Of a stretch of DNA of 64,000 nucleotides, positions 18,880 through 27,663 are shown piece by piece; position 1 is the first letter of the stretch, and each line of letters begins with the position of its first letter. Origin of the DNA: Bradyrhizobium sp. ARR65 (GTDB lineage Bacteria > Pseudomonadota > Alphaproteobacteria > Rhizobiales > Xanthobacteraceae); NCBI RefSeq assembly GCF_000472385.1, contig NZ_AWZU01000002.1, forward strand, positions 310,001 to 374,000, written 5' to 3'. The position numbers were made by a program, and so were the translations under genes. Under the pieces are notes generated by a model. The model did no database searches, was not told the DNA's origin, and saw only the letters and a program-made list of their open reading frames with translations.

Positions 18880-19980
18880 CTACTCCGCCGCTTCCGTCTC
18901 CAGCACCGGATAATCCGTGTACCCTTTGGCGCCGCCGCCATAGAACGTCGCCTTGTCCCAATCGTTGAGCGGAGCGCCGCGCTTCAAGCGTTCCACCAGG
19001 TCGGGGTTGGAGATGAACGGCTTACCGAATGCGATCAGGTCGGCCGCGCCTTCCGCCAGCACCTTGGTCGCAAGCTCGAAGTCGTAGGCGTTGTTGGCGA
19101 CATAGGCGCCGCTAAAACGCTTGCGCAAGCTCGCATAGTCGAACGGCGCGATGTCGCGCGGCCCGCCGGTCGCGCCCTCGATCACGTGAATGTAGACCAG
19201 CTTCAGCGCATTGAGCTGATCCACGATGTAGTCGAACAAGGGTTGCGGGTTGGAATCGGAGATGTCATTGGCCGGTGTCACCGGCGAGATGCGGATGCCG
19301 GTGCGCTCGGCGCCGATCTCGGCGCTGACGACCTTGGAGACCTCCAGCATCAGCCGCGCGCGGCTTTCGATCGATCCGCCGTACGCATCCGTGCGTTTGT
19401 TGGCGCCGTCCTTCGCGAACTGGTCGAGCAGATAGCCGTTGGCGCCATGAATTTCGACACCGTCAAAGCCCGCTTCCCGGGCATTGGCCGCGGCACGCTT
19501 GAAATCGTCGATGATGCCGGGGATTTCGGAAAGCTCAAGCGCGCGCGGCTCGGAGACGTCGGCGAAACTGCCGCCCACGAAGGTCTTGGTATTGGCGCGG
19601 ATCGCGGACGGCGCAACCGGCTTGCCGCCGCTCGGCTGTAGCGAGGTGTGAGAGATGCGTCCGACATGCCAGAGCTGGATGAAGATTCGCCCGCCAAGCT
19701 CATGCACGCGCTCGGTGATCTTGCGCCAGCCCGCGACCTGCTCCTTTGAATAGATGCCGGGGGTGTCCTGATAACCCTGACCCTGCTGTGAGACCTGGCT
19801 CGCTTCGGTGATCAAAAGTCCGGCGGAGGCACGCTGGCCATAATATTCGGCCGCAAGCGGGCCCGGGACCATGCCGGGCGGCACCGCGCGGTTGCGGGTC
19901 AAAGGCGCCATCACCAGGCGGTTGGGCAGCGTGATCGGGCCGAGCTTGAACGGCTCAAACAACTTGGTCGGCGTGCTCAT
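18880..19980 (-). CDS. Old Yellow Enzyme family alkene reductase (NemA-like)
   Basis: This 366-residue FMN enzyme would reduce activated C=C bonds (enones, maleimides) or nitro groups with NAD(P)H. Family marks in order are LFEPFKLGPITLPNRLVMAPLTRNRA, LLITEASQVSQQGQGY, FIQLWHVGRISH, DGVEIHGANGYLLDQF and the late FMN phosphate site. The N-terminal PLTRNRA type and HGANGYL are those of the classical NemA branch. It is monocistronic, with no regulator beside it. The true substrate is unknown. Confidence 0.9.
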   Translation of the reverse strand: MSTPTKLFEPFKLGPITLPNRLVMAPLTRNRAVPPGMVPGPLAAEYYGQRASAGLLITEASQVSQQGQGYQDTPGIYSKEQVAGWRKITERVHELGGRIFIQLWHVGRISHTSLQPSGGKPVAPSAIRANTKTFVGGSFADVSEPRALELSEIPGIIDDFKRAAANAREAGFDGVEIHGANGYLLDQFAKDGANKRTDAYGGSIESRARLMLEVSKVVSAEIGAERTGIRISPVTPANDISDSNPQPLFDYIVDQLNALKLVYIHVIEGATGGPRDIAPFDYASLRKRFSGAYVANNAYDFELATKVLAEGAADLIAFGKPFISNPDLVERLKRGAPLNDWDKATFYGGGAKGYTDYPVLETEAAE

Positions 19981-20322
19981 AAGGATGTCCGAGTGAAAGT
20001 TTCAGGTCAGCAACAAGTGGGCATTGCGGCAATCTGTGCAATGCTGCAAGTCATTCCTCCCACGCAGACGAGCCGCGCGAGGCGCTGTTTGAAAAAATTC
20101 ATTCGGATTTCAAATCGGCACGAAAGGAAGGCGCTAAGAGCTGCCTTTGGTTTGATGTGTTTCTTCTCGTCATTCCGGGGCGGCGCGATAGCATCGAATC
20201 CGGAATGACGAGATTCCGGCTTCGGCTCTATCGAGCCGCCCCGGAATAACGGGGGCAGGAATCTCGCGCTACAACCTGTGGATTCCGAGCTCGCTCTCGC
20301 GCGCCTCGGAATGACGACGGGA
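19981..20322. repeat. Intergenic region with XhoI-family related repeat (copy 3, diverged)
   Basis: Bases 20169-20251 begin GTCATTCCGGGGCGG and end GCCCCGGAATAACG, with a diverged centre CCGGAATGACGAGATTCCGG. A second fragment ending CTCGGAATGACG follows up to about 20316. The part from 19981 to 20160 probably holds the promoter of the Old Yellow Enzyme gene; no gene is seen. Confidence 0.6.
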
Positions 20323-21660
20323 CTACTGCATTGGCGGCAGCGCGGCTGCGGCGGGCTGAGGGCGTGGGGTGCCGCGCATCCGCGCCAGTAATTCCGCCGT
20401 CGGCCAGGAGTCCGCCGGCAGGCCATACTTGATCTGCATCGCTTTAACGGCGCTGCGGCTCTGCTGCCGGAGCACGCCATCGACTTTGCCGACGTCGAAC
20501 CCTGCGCGCACCAGGAGTTGCTGCAATTCTTTGATCTCGTTGAAAGGGAGCTGCGCCACGTGTCCCGCCGGCCTGCGCATCGGCGGTGCGCCGGCGATGC
20601 GCGTGGCGAGATAGGCGGCTGTGGTGGAATAGATCAGCGAATTATTCCATTCCGTGTAAGCCGCGAAATTCGGATAGGCGAGAAATGCGGGACCCATCCG
20701 CCCCATCGGCAACAGCACTGATGCCGGCAGATTGTCGCTCGGCAGCGCGCGTCCGTCCGGATAGGTCACGCCCAGCGTTATCCACTTGGAGCGCGGCAAC
20801 TGGATGGTGAGGTCGGCCTGCTCGTAAGGGAAATCCTGCGGCAGGCGGATCTCCTCGAGCCACGGCTCGCCGCGCCGCCACTTCAGGCCATTGGCAATAT
20901 AGTTCGCAGTCGAGCCGATCACGTCCGGTCCACTGCGCAGCAGGTTGCGCCGGCCGTCGCCGTCATAGTCGACGGCATAGGTGAAATAATGCGTCGGCAG
21001 AAATTGCGTCTGGCCCAACTCGCCGGCCCAGGAGCCGATCATCTCGGAAGGCGAGAGATCGCCGCGATCGATGACCTTCAGCGCCGCGATGGTTTCGTTC
21101 TGGAAGCGCTCGGAGCGGCGGCAGTCGTAAGCGAGCGACACCAGCGAAGGCAGCACCTGCAGATTGCCCATGTTGGCGCCGAAATCGCTTTCCAATCCCC
21201 AGAATGCGGCGATCACCGCGGGCGGCACCCCATATTCCTTCTCCGCGCGCGCAAAGGCTGCCGCGTAGGTTCGGATGTGTGCCTGGCCGTTCTGCATCCG
21301 GTAGTTCGCGGCCATGCGCCCGGCGAACTCGGTGAAGAGCTGGCCGAATACGCGCTGGCCGCGGTCGCGGTTGACGATACCCTGGTTGTAGGTGAGGTAA
21401 GGCGAGGCCTCGGCAATCGCCTGTTGTGACACGCCTTCCGCGACCGCCCGCTGCTTCAACTCGCTCAGGAATTTTTCGAAGCTTGCGCCATTATGGCAGG
21501 ACGCGGCCCGCAGTGAGGGCGCACCGGCGGGTCTCGCTGGCACCGCCGCGGGTCTTATCGGTGCGAGAAACGATTGCTGCGCCGATGCCGGCGGCGATAG
21601 CGCCAACAAAGTTGCAATGATCGCAATCGCAGTTCGGATTCCAGGCAAAGGGATCGGCAT
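20323..21660 (-). CDS. Lytic murein transglycosylase, MltB family, with peptidoglycan-binding domain
   Basis: This 445-residue enzyme would cleave peptidoglycan to 1,6-anhydromuropeptides. A signal peptide (IRTAIAIIATLLALSPPASA) leads to a catalytic SLT-2 domain with the glutamate in AFWGLESDFGANMG; further family blocks are SWAGELGQTQFLPTHY, DGDGRRNLL and SWITLG-like segments. The C-terminus (about 375-430; FNEIKELQQLLVRAGFDVGKVDG, SRSAVKAMQIKYGLP) is a peptidoglycan-binding domain. ATG 21660 is chosen over TTG 21681. Whether it is lipid-anchored is unclear; no lipobox is evident, so it is probably soluble in the periplasm. Confidence 0.87.
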   Translation of the reverse strand: MPIPLPGIRTAIAIIATLLALSPPASAQQSFLAPIRPAAVPARPAGAPSLRAASCHNGASFEKFLSELKQRAVAEGVSQQAIAEASPYLTYNQGIVNRDRGQRVFGQLFTEFAGRMAANYRMQNGQAHIRTYAAAFARAEKEYGVPPAVIAAFWGLESDFGANMGNLQVLPSLVSLAYDCRRSERFQNETIAALKVIDRGDLSPSEMIGSWAGELGQTQFLPTHYFTYAVDYDGDGRRNLLRSGPDVIGSTANYIANGLKWRRGEPWLEEIRLPQDFPYEQADLTIQLPRSKWITLGVTYPDGRALPSDNLPASVLLPMGRMGPAFLAYPNFAAYTEWNNSLIYSTTAAYLATRIAGAPPMRRPAGHVAQLPFNEIKELQQLLVRAGFDVGKVDGVLRQQSRSAVKAMQIKYGLPADSWPTAELLARMRGTPRPQPAAAALPPMQ

Positions 21661-21974
21661 CGATCGGACGGCCTCGCGCAAACCAGGATCCTTCCGGAAT
21701 ACCCGAACGTGGGGAAAAAGGAAATCTCTCCGGGCTTACGCGCGAGAACGGATGTGCACTACAGCGAGACCAGGCGGCCGTCCGCGATCAGCGACGCGGC
21801 GCATTTATCCCAGCCGCAAACGCGCTCAATCTCTCCAGGCTGCGTGACTGTAGCGGCAAATTTGCATTCGTTCTTGTCCAGTCATTAACCACTGTGCAAT
21901 CGCCGCGTAGCGGTCCACAGTTTCGCCCTCTAGTGGAATGAAACATTAGCTCTCTTTAGGGCAATGTTTTTAAC

Positions 21975-22403
21975 ATGTTGAGAAACGGTGAATACGCGGC
22001 ATGGTTCCGGACTTCGCGCGGCGAAGGCACGGGGATCGTGCATCTTGCGGACGGCAGGATTTCGGGCCGCGACAGCTTTTTCAACTATAGCGGTTCCTAC
22101 GAAATCGAGGACGATCGCTTCACCGCCACCTTGAAGACCCGCCGCTATGCCGATGGCCCGACGACGCTGTTCGGTGTCGACGAGGTCGAGGTGAAGCTGA
22201 CCGGCACCGTCAATGGCACCATCGCGTGCTGCTCCGGCATCTCCGAACAGGCGCCGGGCGTGCATTTTGAGGCCACGCTGTTCCTGAACCAGGAGCCGCA
22301 GGAGCCGCAGGTCAAGCGCCCAATCTCAGCCAAGGTGGCGAAATTGCCGAAGAAGATCGGGGCACGCTATCGCGCCCGGCACCCATTCGTTTCGGAACGC
22401 TGA
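21975..22403 (+). CDS. GrlR-like regulatory protein
   Basis: This 142-residue protein begins MLRNGEYAAWFRTS, then GTGIVHLADGRISGRDSFFNYSGSYE, TRRYADGPTTLFG and GVHFEATLFL. The layout (a ligand-like beta barrel with a 'G.Y...F.t..g.G.Gi..l.dG.i.G.d' start) fits the GrlR family, known from the LEE regulator of enteropathogenic E. coli, where GrlR blocks the activator GrlA. Copies in soil alphaproteobacteria have no proven role. No GrlA-like or type III secretion gene is in this window. The basic tail after residue 110 is an addition. Confidence 0.6.
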   Translation: MLRNGEYAAWFRTSRGEGTGIVHLADGRISGRDSFFNYSGSYEIEDDRFTATLKTRRYADGPTTLFGVDEVEVKLTGTVNGTIACCSGISEQAPGVHFEATLFLNQEPQEPQVKRPISAKVAKLPKKIGARYRARHPFVSER

Positions 22404-22555
22404 TCGGCCCCATTTCCGCCACGGCAGCGCGACGCACGGCGGCGGCATCGTACAACTCCGGGGGAAGTCAGGAACCTGATCCTCGGTTGGGTGTTGGGGT
22501 CGCAGATCGGCGCCTGCGCACGACCCTCTATCTTTGATCAAGGCAGGAGAGCGCG

Positions 22556-23101
22556 ATGGAACGCATCCTTCTTGCGATCATGCTTCTCGGCGTAGCGGCC
22601 GCTCACGCCCAGACCACCGTACAAACCAACCCCGCTATCAACGCGCCGGAAACCAGCGGGATCACCTCGCCGTGTACGACCTCGGGCTTGTCGAGCGGGG
22701 CCGCCCAGTCAAGCGCCTCAATCGGTGCGTCCACGACCGCGACCGGCTGCGCGGGCAGCCCGACCAGCGCACCGACCACTTCCGGGCTGCCTCAGCCGGG
22801 AGCAACATTCGGCGTCGGAACCACGACAGGATCAGCAACGAGCGCGACAACGGGCTCGACCGGCCAGGTGGGCGCATCGGGATCGATCAGCGCGCCCGCA
22901 GGCACCAATCCGCAAGCAGCGCTGCAACTGCCGGGCGAAGCGCCCAACAGCGCCACGCAATCACCGCGCAGCACGGCCGGTTCTAACGGCGGCGGTGCAT
23001 CGGCCGCAGGCGGCATCTCGTCGACAACGCTCTGCGCGCCGATGATCGGCTCAAGCGGCGGCGTCTCCAGTCCGGGTGAGCTACTTGTAGGCGGATGCTG
23101 A
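22556..23101 (+). CDS. Exported low-complexity Ser/Thr/Gly/Ala-rich protein
   Basis: This 181-residue protein has a clear signal peptide (MERILLAIMLLGVAAAHA, cleavage before QTT). The mature part is almost wholly Ser, Thr, Gly, Ala and Pro with a few cysteines (ITSPCTTSG, TTLCAPM, final VGGC). GGAGAGCG stands five to ten bases before the ATG. It may be a disordered extracellular or envelope-attached protein. It converges with the secreted zincin-like gene after 12 bases. No family is recognised. Confidence 0.65.
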   Translation: MERILLAIMLLGVAAAHAQTTVQTNPAINAPETSGITSPCTTSGLSSGAAQSSASIGASTTATGCAGSPTSAPTTSGLPQPGATFGVGTTTGSATSATTGSTGQVGASGSISAPAGTNPQAALQLPGEAPNSATQSPRSTAGSNGGGASAAGGISSTTLCAPMIGSSGGVSSPGELLVGGC

Positions 23102-23113
23102 AGTAAGAATGAT

Positions 23114-23968
23114 TTACGGCGCGGACGCGCCGTCCGCTGACGGCATGTCAGCTTCCGAGAGCGCCACCGGCGTGCCGTTCGGGTTTTCGGGATCAAACCC
23201 GAACATTCCGACCAGATATTTGTAATAGTCCGGCAGCTTCTCCTTCAGCGCCGCGCGCGTGAAGGGCTCGTGCGCCGCGTCCTTGCCGGCCAGGAAAATG
23301 CTCGCGGTGACCGCAAAAAATTCCTTGTGATTGAACAGCGCATAAGCCTTCTTCGGCAGCAGGTTCTTCGCTTTGGCGTGTGCGTAGAATCCCTTGATGC
23401 CGATATTGTCGAAGCCCATCGGCAAGAGCCGCGCATGGTAGGCGTGCAGGAACTCGTGCAGCAACACCGGATCTTGCGCGTAGGTCATCATGTAGGGGCG
23501 CACCATGATCACGCCTATCCCGGAGTCGGCCGCGAGTTCGACCGGGTCCGGGTTGCTCCACTGCCGCTTCTGGGAATCCCAGACCGTGACGTTGAAAGTG
23601 CCGTGGCGTTCCCGGTCCGGCACGGCCAGACCATAGCAGGCCCAGGCGGCACCCAGTCCGAGACAATCGGTCTCGCTCGCCACGATCGGAATGGAATGGA
23701 AGAATTTCAGGACCCTGGGGCTGAGGCCGGCGTTCTCGACCATGTCGAGCTGCCGCTTCAGATTGTCGAGGATTGCCGCGCTATCCTTGCGCTCCGCATC
23801 CTGCGACAGGTCGAACGAGTAGCCGCGATAGGTCTCGAACTTCTGCGGCGGCGCTGATGATGCCGCAGCGTTGTCGCCGGCGTCGACGTGGAGCACGTGC
23901 GGGTCGGCAACGGCCGCTGTTGCGCCGAGCACGAAGAAGATGACTGGAAAGGCCAGTGCAGCGCGCAT
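23114..23968 (-). CDS. Secreted zincin-like protein with HEFLH motif, function unknown
   Basis: This 284-residue protein has a signal peptide (cleavage near residue 21, AVA-DPH). HEFLHAYHA at 171-179 is an HExxH zinc motif, and KEFFAVTASIFL at 215-226 gives a third possible ligand, Glu216, as in gluzincins. Cys102 and Cys111 could form a disulphide. Phrases such as NIGIKGFYAHAK and YALFNHKEFFA recall uncharacterised secreted peptidase-like proteins in which the helix after HExxH is followed by a second helix carrying the glutamate. Protease activity is inferred; substrate and pathway are unknown. Confidence 0.7.
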   Translation of the reverse strand: MRAALAFPVIFFVLGATAAVADPHVLHVDAGDNAAASSAPPQKFETYRGYSFDLSQDAERKDSAAILDNLKRQLDMVENAGLSPRVLKFFHSIPIVASETDCLGLGAAWACYGLAVPDRERHGTFNVTVWDSQKRQWSNPDPVELAADSGIGVIMVRPYMMTYAQDPVLLHEFLHAYHARLLPMGFDNIGIKGFYAHAKAKNLLPKKAYALFNHKEFFAVTASIFLAGKDAAHEPFTRAALKEKLPDYYKYLVGMFGFDPENPNGTPVALSEADMPSADGASAP

Positions 23969-24109
23969 GATTTTCCCCCTGCTGTCGAACGCGTCGGCCG
24001 CTCAAGTTGAGGCGCGGATCAATTGGAGATTGAGCGGAGACGAGGTTACGCGATCGACATTGCGGCCCCGTTAATCGGCGCCTGCCAAGCCTTTTTGCGC
24101 CGTTATGTC

Positions 24110-25255
24110 TCAATTAACCAAGCGACGCGCGGTGGCTGCGCCCGAATAGGCATGGGACCATTCGTCGACCACGCGATGCAGGTCGGAAAGATGCTCGCGG
24201 AGCTGGTCGAGCGCGAAGCCGAGCGCGAAGAAGCGCTCGACGGTGTCGCTTGCCATGTTGCGCGTCAGCCCCTCGCGCCGTACCGCGCCGAAGGCATCCG
24301 CATAGGCCTTGAAGGCGGTGTCAACAGCATCGATCGGCGGCGGCGGCTCGAGCTCACGCAGCGCCGTGCCGCTGCTGCGCAGGAAGTTGGTCGCTGCCAG
24401 CGCAATTGCGTGCATCGATGGCGTGAGCCGCTGCACCACCTCCGCGGGCAGCTCGCAGCCCACGGCCCGTCCGAGCATCACGACGTCATGGCGCAGCCGT
24501 AACAGCGTCCGCAGCAGCGGCCCCGTATCGGGCGCGGAGGTCAGGCGTGCCATGCGCTCATGCTCGGCCTCGGCGCCGATGGCGTTGAGCCGCGTCAGCG
24601 CCGCTCCGATCCCGTCCTGGATGCGGCGCAGACGCCGGTCATCGGGCAGGCGTTCCATCCCCTTGAGCAATTCCGCCAGCGCGTCCGCGATCAGACGGAG
24701 CATGGTGGCCGCGGCGTCGGTCGTGAGCTGATGGCCTCGGGACGGCCAGACCAGGACCGAGACCAGGAAGCCGACGGCGCCGCCGACCACAACCTCAAGC
24801 ACGCGATCGAGCGCGGACACCTCCGGACTGACATGCTGCATGGTCGGCACGAGCAACACGATCACCGCCGTGACCGGCAGGACATTGAAATTGGCCCTGA
24901 ACGAGGCGATCAGAGCGAGCGGCGCTACCGCAAGCGCGAGCACGCCGAGCAGGGCCCACTCGTTTTCGTGCGGAATCAGGATCGCGAGCGCGCCACCCCA
25001 GGCAACCCCGATGAAAGTTCCCAGCAGATAGTCGGTGGCGGCCTTCAGCGAGCGACCGAGGCTCATCTGCGTGACGATCAAGGATGTCAGCACGGCCCAG
25101 AGCGGCAGCCGCAAGTGCAGCGCCTGTGCCAGTGCAAACGCCACCAGCGCGCCCAGCGCCACGCGTAACGCCAGGATCAGTTGCAGGCGGTAGCGATGGG
25201 CCAGCGCGCGGCCGTGTCGTAAAATTTTTGCAATGCGCTTTGCGTCGAGCGGCAT
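24110..25255 (-). CDS. FUSC-family inner-membrane protein (aromatic acid exporter-like)
   Basis: This 381-residue protein has an N-terminal membrane block of about five or six segments (LILALRVALGALVAFALAQAL; VAPLALIASF; VTAVIVLLVPTM) and a C-terminal helical cytoplasmic part (about 175-381). Motifs LPLWAVLTSLIVTQMSLGRSLKAATDYLLGTFIGVAWG fit the fusaric acid resistance/aromatic acid exporter family. ATG 25255 is preferred to TTG 25312. AaeB-type members pump with a periplasmic adaptor, which is absent here, so the role may differ. Confidence 0.8.
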   Translation of the reverse strand: MPLDAKRIAKILRHGRALAHRYRLQLILALRVALGALVAFALAQALHLRLPLWAVLTSLIVTQMSLGRSLKAATDYLLGTFIGVAWGGALAILIPHENEWALLGVLALAVAPLALIASFRANFNVLPVTAVIVLLVPTMQHVSPEVSALDRVLEVVVGGAVGFLVSVLVWPSRGHQLTTDAAATMLRLIADALAELLKGMERLPDDRRLRRIQDGIGAALTRLNAIGAEAEHERMARLTSAPDTGPLLRTLLRLRHDVVMLGRAVGCELPAEVVQRLTPSMHAIALAATNFLRSSGTALRELEPPPPIDAVDTAFKAYADAFGAVRREGLTRNMASDTVERFFALGFALDQLREHLSDLHRVVDEWSHAYSGAATARRLVN

Positions 25256-25369
25256 CAATCGGCGTCTTTGGCTGAACAAGGTCGGTTTAACCCGCCCCTT
25301 CCGAAAAGACAATTTGGACGACTAGAATGATGCACGGTCGGGGCAGGGCAGCTCCTTCAGGGAAAACGC

Positions 25370-25633
25370 ATGACCGAAGCAACATCAATCGGCACGCGAC
25401 GCCACCTCATGCGAGGCGCCGTGGCGGGTCTGGCGACTGGAGTTTGCCTGCGGATGCGGCAGGCGCTGGCGGCGGAAAAGATGACCCAAGCACAGGCCGA
25501 ATATCGCGACACGCCGAACGGCCTCTATAGTTGCGCGATGTGCTCGCTGTTCGAGCCGCCCTCGGCCTGTAAGGTGGTCGAAGGCGAGATCAGCAAGGAC
25601 GGCTGGTGCAAGGCCTTCGCGCTCGCGGATTAG
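25370..25633 (+). CDS. High-potential iron-sulfur protein (HiPIP), Tat-exported
   Basis: This 87-residue protein has a Tat-like signal (TRRHLMRGAVAGLATG) and mature cysteines C55-x2-C58-x8-C67-x12-C80, the spacing of HiPIP [4Fe-4S] proteins. In the family, GLYSCAMC and an aromatic residue near the last cysteine (DGWCKAF) wrap the cluster. HiPIPs shuttle single electrons in the periplasm, for example to oxidases or photosynthetic centres. No redox partner is next to it. The ribosome site is TTCAGGGAAAACGC. Confidence 0.87.
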   Translation: MTEATSIGTRRHLMRGAVAGLATGVCLRMRQALAAEKMTQAQAEYRDTPNGLYSCAMCSLFEPPSACKVVEGEISKDGWCKAFALAD

Positions 25634-25704
25634 CTCGCCGCCGTTCCTGCGAAAAGCCGACGAGGGGTTTCACGCGTTTTCAAATGAGTTCACGATAGAT
25701 CAGT

Positions 25705-26259
25705 TCACGATGCGCCCATCGCCGCTCCTTGCGGGAGCTGGCGCGCGAGGCCTTTCGAGGCCTCCAGCCCTTTCGGGAAGCCGCTGCGATTGTTGTAGAG
25801 GCGCAGGTTGCCGCGGCCTCGTCTCTGCTGCGCGGCGGCATCCTGCGCGCCGATATAGTCGAGCACCATGATGCCACCGACCATCAACAGCGCCAGTGCG
25901 ACATTGCCCTTGCGCGGGTTGCTGATCCGCAGTTCCGGGAGCAGCGTCGCGATGTCCATCCCATCGCCGGCGACGCGGCTCCACAGCCCTGCCTTTTTAT
26001 CGACCGAGAGCGACATGACGCCGCTCGAAATCTCGCGCAGGCCGTACACGCGCACCAGGCCCTCCCTGCCGCGCATGCCGAGCGCGCGGGTGACGCGATG
26101 CGGAGCGAGCAGTTCGATCGCGCCAACACCAATGCTGAACCAGCCGAGCGCTCGCGCGAGCCGGTCGGTCGAGGTGAGCGAGCCCGGGCCCGAGCGAATG
26201 ATCGTTGGGTCGCCTTTCGGCCTGACGAAATTGGAAAGCGCGTACATTGCGGTACCCAT
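25705..26259 (-). CDS. Membrane protein of unknown function, 184 residues
   Basis: The ATG at 26259 (MGTAMYALSNFVRP) fits best within a longer open frame. A hydrophobic stretch ARALGWFSIGVGAIELLAP near residues 36-54, a middle part GLREISSGVMSLSV and a second membrane segment GNVALALLMVGGIMVLDYIG near 120-139 suggest two or three membrane helices. The tail is basic and glutamine-rich. It lies 14 bases after the alcohol dehydrogenase gene on the same strand, so the two are probably cotranscribed. It resembles small proteins found beside SRPBCC or dehydrogenase genes in alphaproteobacteria; the function is unknown. Confidence 0.65.
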   Translation of the reverse strand: MGTAMYALSNFVRPKGDPTIIRSGPGSLTSTDRLARALGWFSIGVGAIELLAPHRVTRALGMRGREGLVRVYGLREISSGVMSLSVDKKAGLWSRVAGDGMDIATLLPELRISNPRKGNVALALLMVGGIMVLDYIGAQDAAAQQRRGRGNLRLYNNRSGFPKGLEASKGLARQLPQGAAMGAS

Positions 26260-26273
26260 CCTGTCTTCTCGCG

Positions 26274-27449
26274 TTACGGCCTGAGCATCACTTTGATGCA
26301 ACTGTCCTGCTTGTCGCGGAACACCCGGTACATCTCGGGGCCTTGCTCCAGCGGCACGGTGTGCGTGATCACGAAGGAGGGATCGATCTGGCCCTCCTCG
26401 ATGCGCCGCACCAGCTCGTCCGCCCAACGATGGACGTGGGTCTGTCCGGTGCGCATGGTCAGACCCTTGTTCATGAAGGCGCCCATCGGGACATGATCGG
26501 AAAAGCCGCTGTAGACGCCGGGGACCGAGATGATGCCGCCGGGCCGGCAGACATAGATGATCTCGCGCAGCACATGCGGCCGGTCGCTCTCCAGCATCAG
26601 CATCTGCTTGGCACGGTCGAGCAGCGTATCCGGCTGGCCGACATTGATATGCGCCTCCATGCCTGTCGCGTCGATGCATTTCTCGGGGCCCTTGTCGTCG
26701 GTGAGCTCGTTGAGCCGCTCCACCACGCTCTCTTCCTCGAAATTGATCGTGATGGCGCCGGCGGCTTCCGCCATCGTCAGCCGCTCCGGGATGCAGTCGA
26801 TCGCGACCACCTGCTTGGCGCCGAGCAGAAGCGCGCTGCGGATCGTCATCTGGCCGACCGGCCCACAGCCCCATACCGCGACCGTATCGGTGGGCTCGAT
26901 ATCGCAATGCACCGCAGCCTGCCAGCCGGTCGGGAAGATGTCGCCGAGCATCACCGCCTGTTCATCGGAGATGCTGTCCGGAATCTTGATGTTGGTGGTG
27001 TCTGCAAACGGCACGCGCAGATACTCCGCCTGTCCACCAGGATAACCGCCCGTGATATGGGTGTAACCAAACAGGCCGGCGGTGGTATGGCCGAAGATTT
27101 TGTTGGCGATCTGCTTGTTGCGGTTGGTGGTCTCGCAGACCGAGTAGTTCCCGCGCTTGCACTGCTCGCATTCGCCGCAAATGATGGTGAAGGGGACTAC
27201 GACGCGGTCGCCCTTCTTCAGCTTGCCGTTGACGCCGGAACCGATCTCGACGACCTCGCCCATCATCTCATGGCCCATGATGTCGCCGGGCATCATGGCC
27301 GGGATGTAGTTGTGGAACAGGTGCAGGTCCGAGCCGCAGATGGCGCATCCCTTCACCCGGACGATGGCATCCCGCTCATGCTCGATCTCGGGATCGGTGA
27401 CAGTATCGCAGCGGATATCCTCCTTCCCGTGCCACACCAGCGCTCTCAT
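26274..27449 (-). CDS. Zinc-dependent alcohol dehydrogenase (formaldehyde dehydrogenase-like)
   Basis: This 391-residue medium-chain dehydrogenase/reductase has the catalytic zinc site GCAICGSDLH with GHEMMG, and the structural zinc cysteines CGECEQCKRGNYSVC. The Rossmann motif is VWGCGPVGQ near 195. The long insert with HTTAGLFGYTHITGGYPGGQAEYLRVP places it in the glutathione-independent formaldehyde dehydrogenase-like subgroup common in soil bacteria. It probably oxidises an alcohol or aldehyde with NAD, but the real substrate is unknown. It is transcribed ahead of the membrane protein at 25705. Confidence 0.87.
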   Translation of the reverse strand: MRALVWHGKEDIRCDTVTDPEIEHERDAIVRVKGCAICGSDLHLFHNYIPAMMPGDIMGHEMMGEVVEIGSGVNGKLKKGDRVVVPFTIICGECEQCKRGNYSVCETTNRNKQIANKIFGHTTAGLFGYTHITGGYPGGQAEYLRVPFADTTNIKIPDSISDEQAVMLGDIFPTGWQAAVHCDIEPTDTVAVWGCGPVGQMTIRSALLLGAKQVVAIDCIPERLTMAEAAGAITINFEEESVVERLNELTDDKGPEKCIDATGMEAHINVGQPDTLLDRAKQMLMLESDRPHVLREIIYVCRPGGIISVPGVYSGFSDHVPMGAFMNKGLTMRTGQTHVHRWADELVRRIEEGQIDPSFVITHTVPLEQGPEMYRVFRDKQDSCIKVMLRP

Positions 27450-27663
27450 GCTAACCTCCCGCGCAACCTTCTTGCAGGAAAGTCCGAGAGTTGTGGAAGG
27501 TTGCTAGCGCGCTGCGCGATTTTTCGTTGATCGGGGCAGCTGTACGGTGACGCGGGCAAGGCGCAAAGCGAGGCACAAAGTACGGCACCGAGCCGAGCCC
27601 GCCCGGAAACTAGCCGCAAGCATCGGGCGTTAGCCTGTCCCACGCCAAGCGAGGAGAAAGGCC

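Noticed and set aside
17989..19641. 550-residue plus-strand frame
   Set aside because: It is antisense to the TPR and Old Yellow Enzyme genes and crosses a palindromic repeat.
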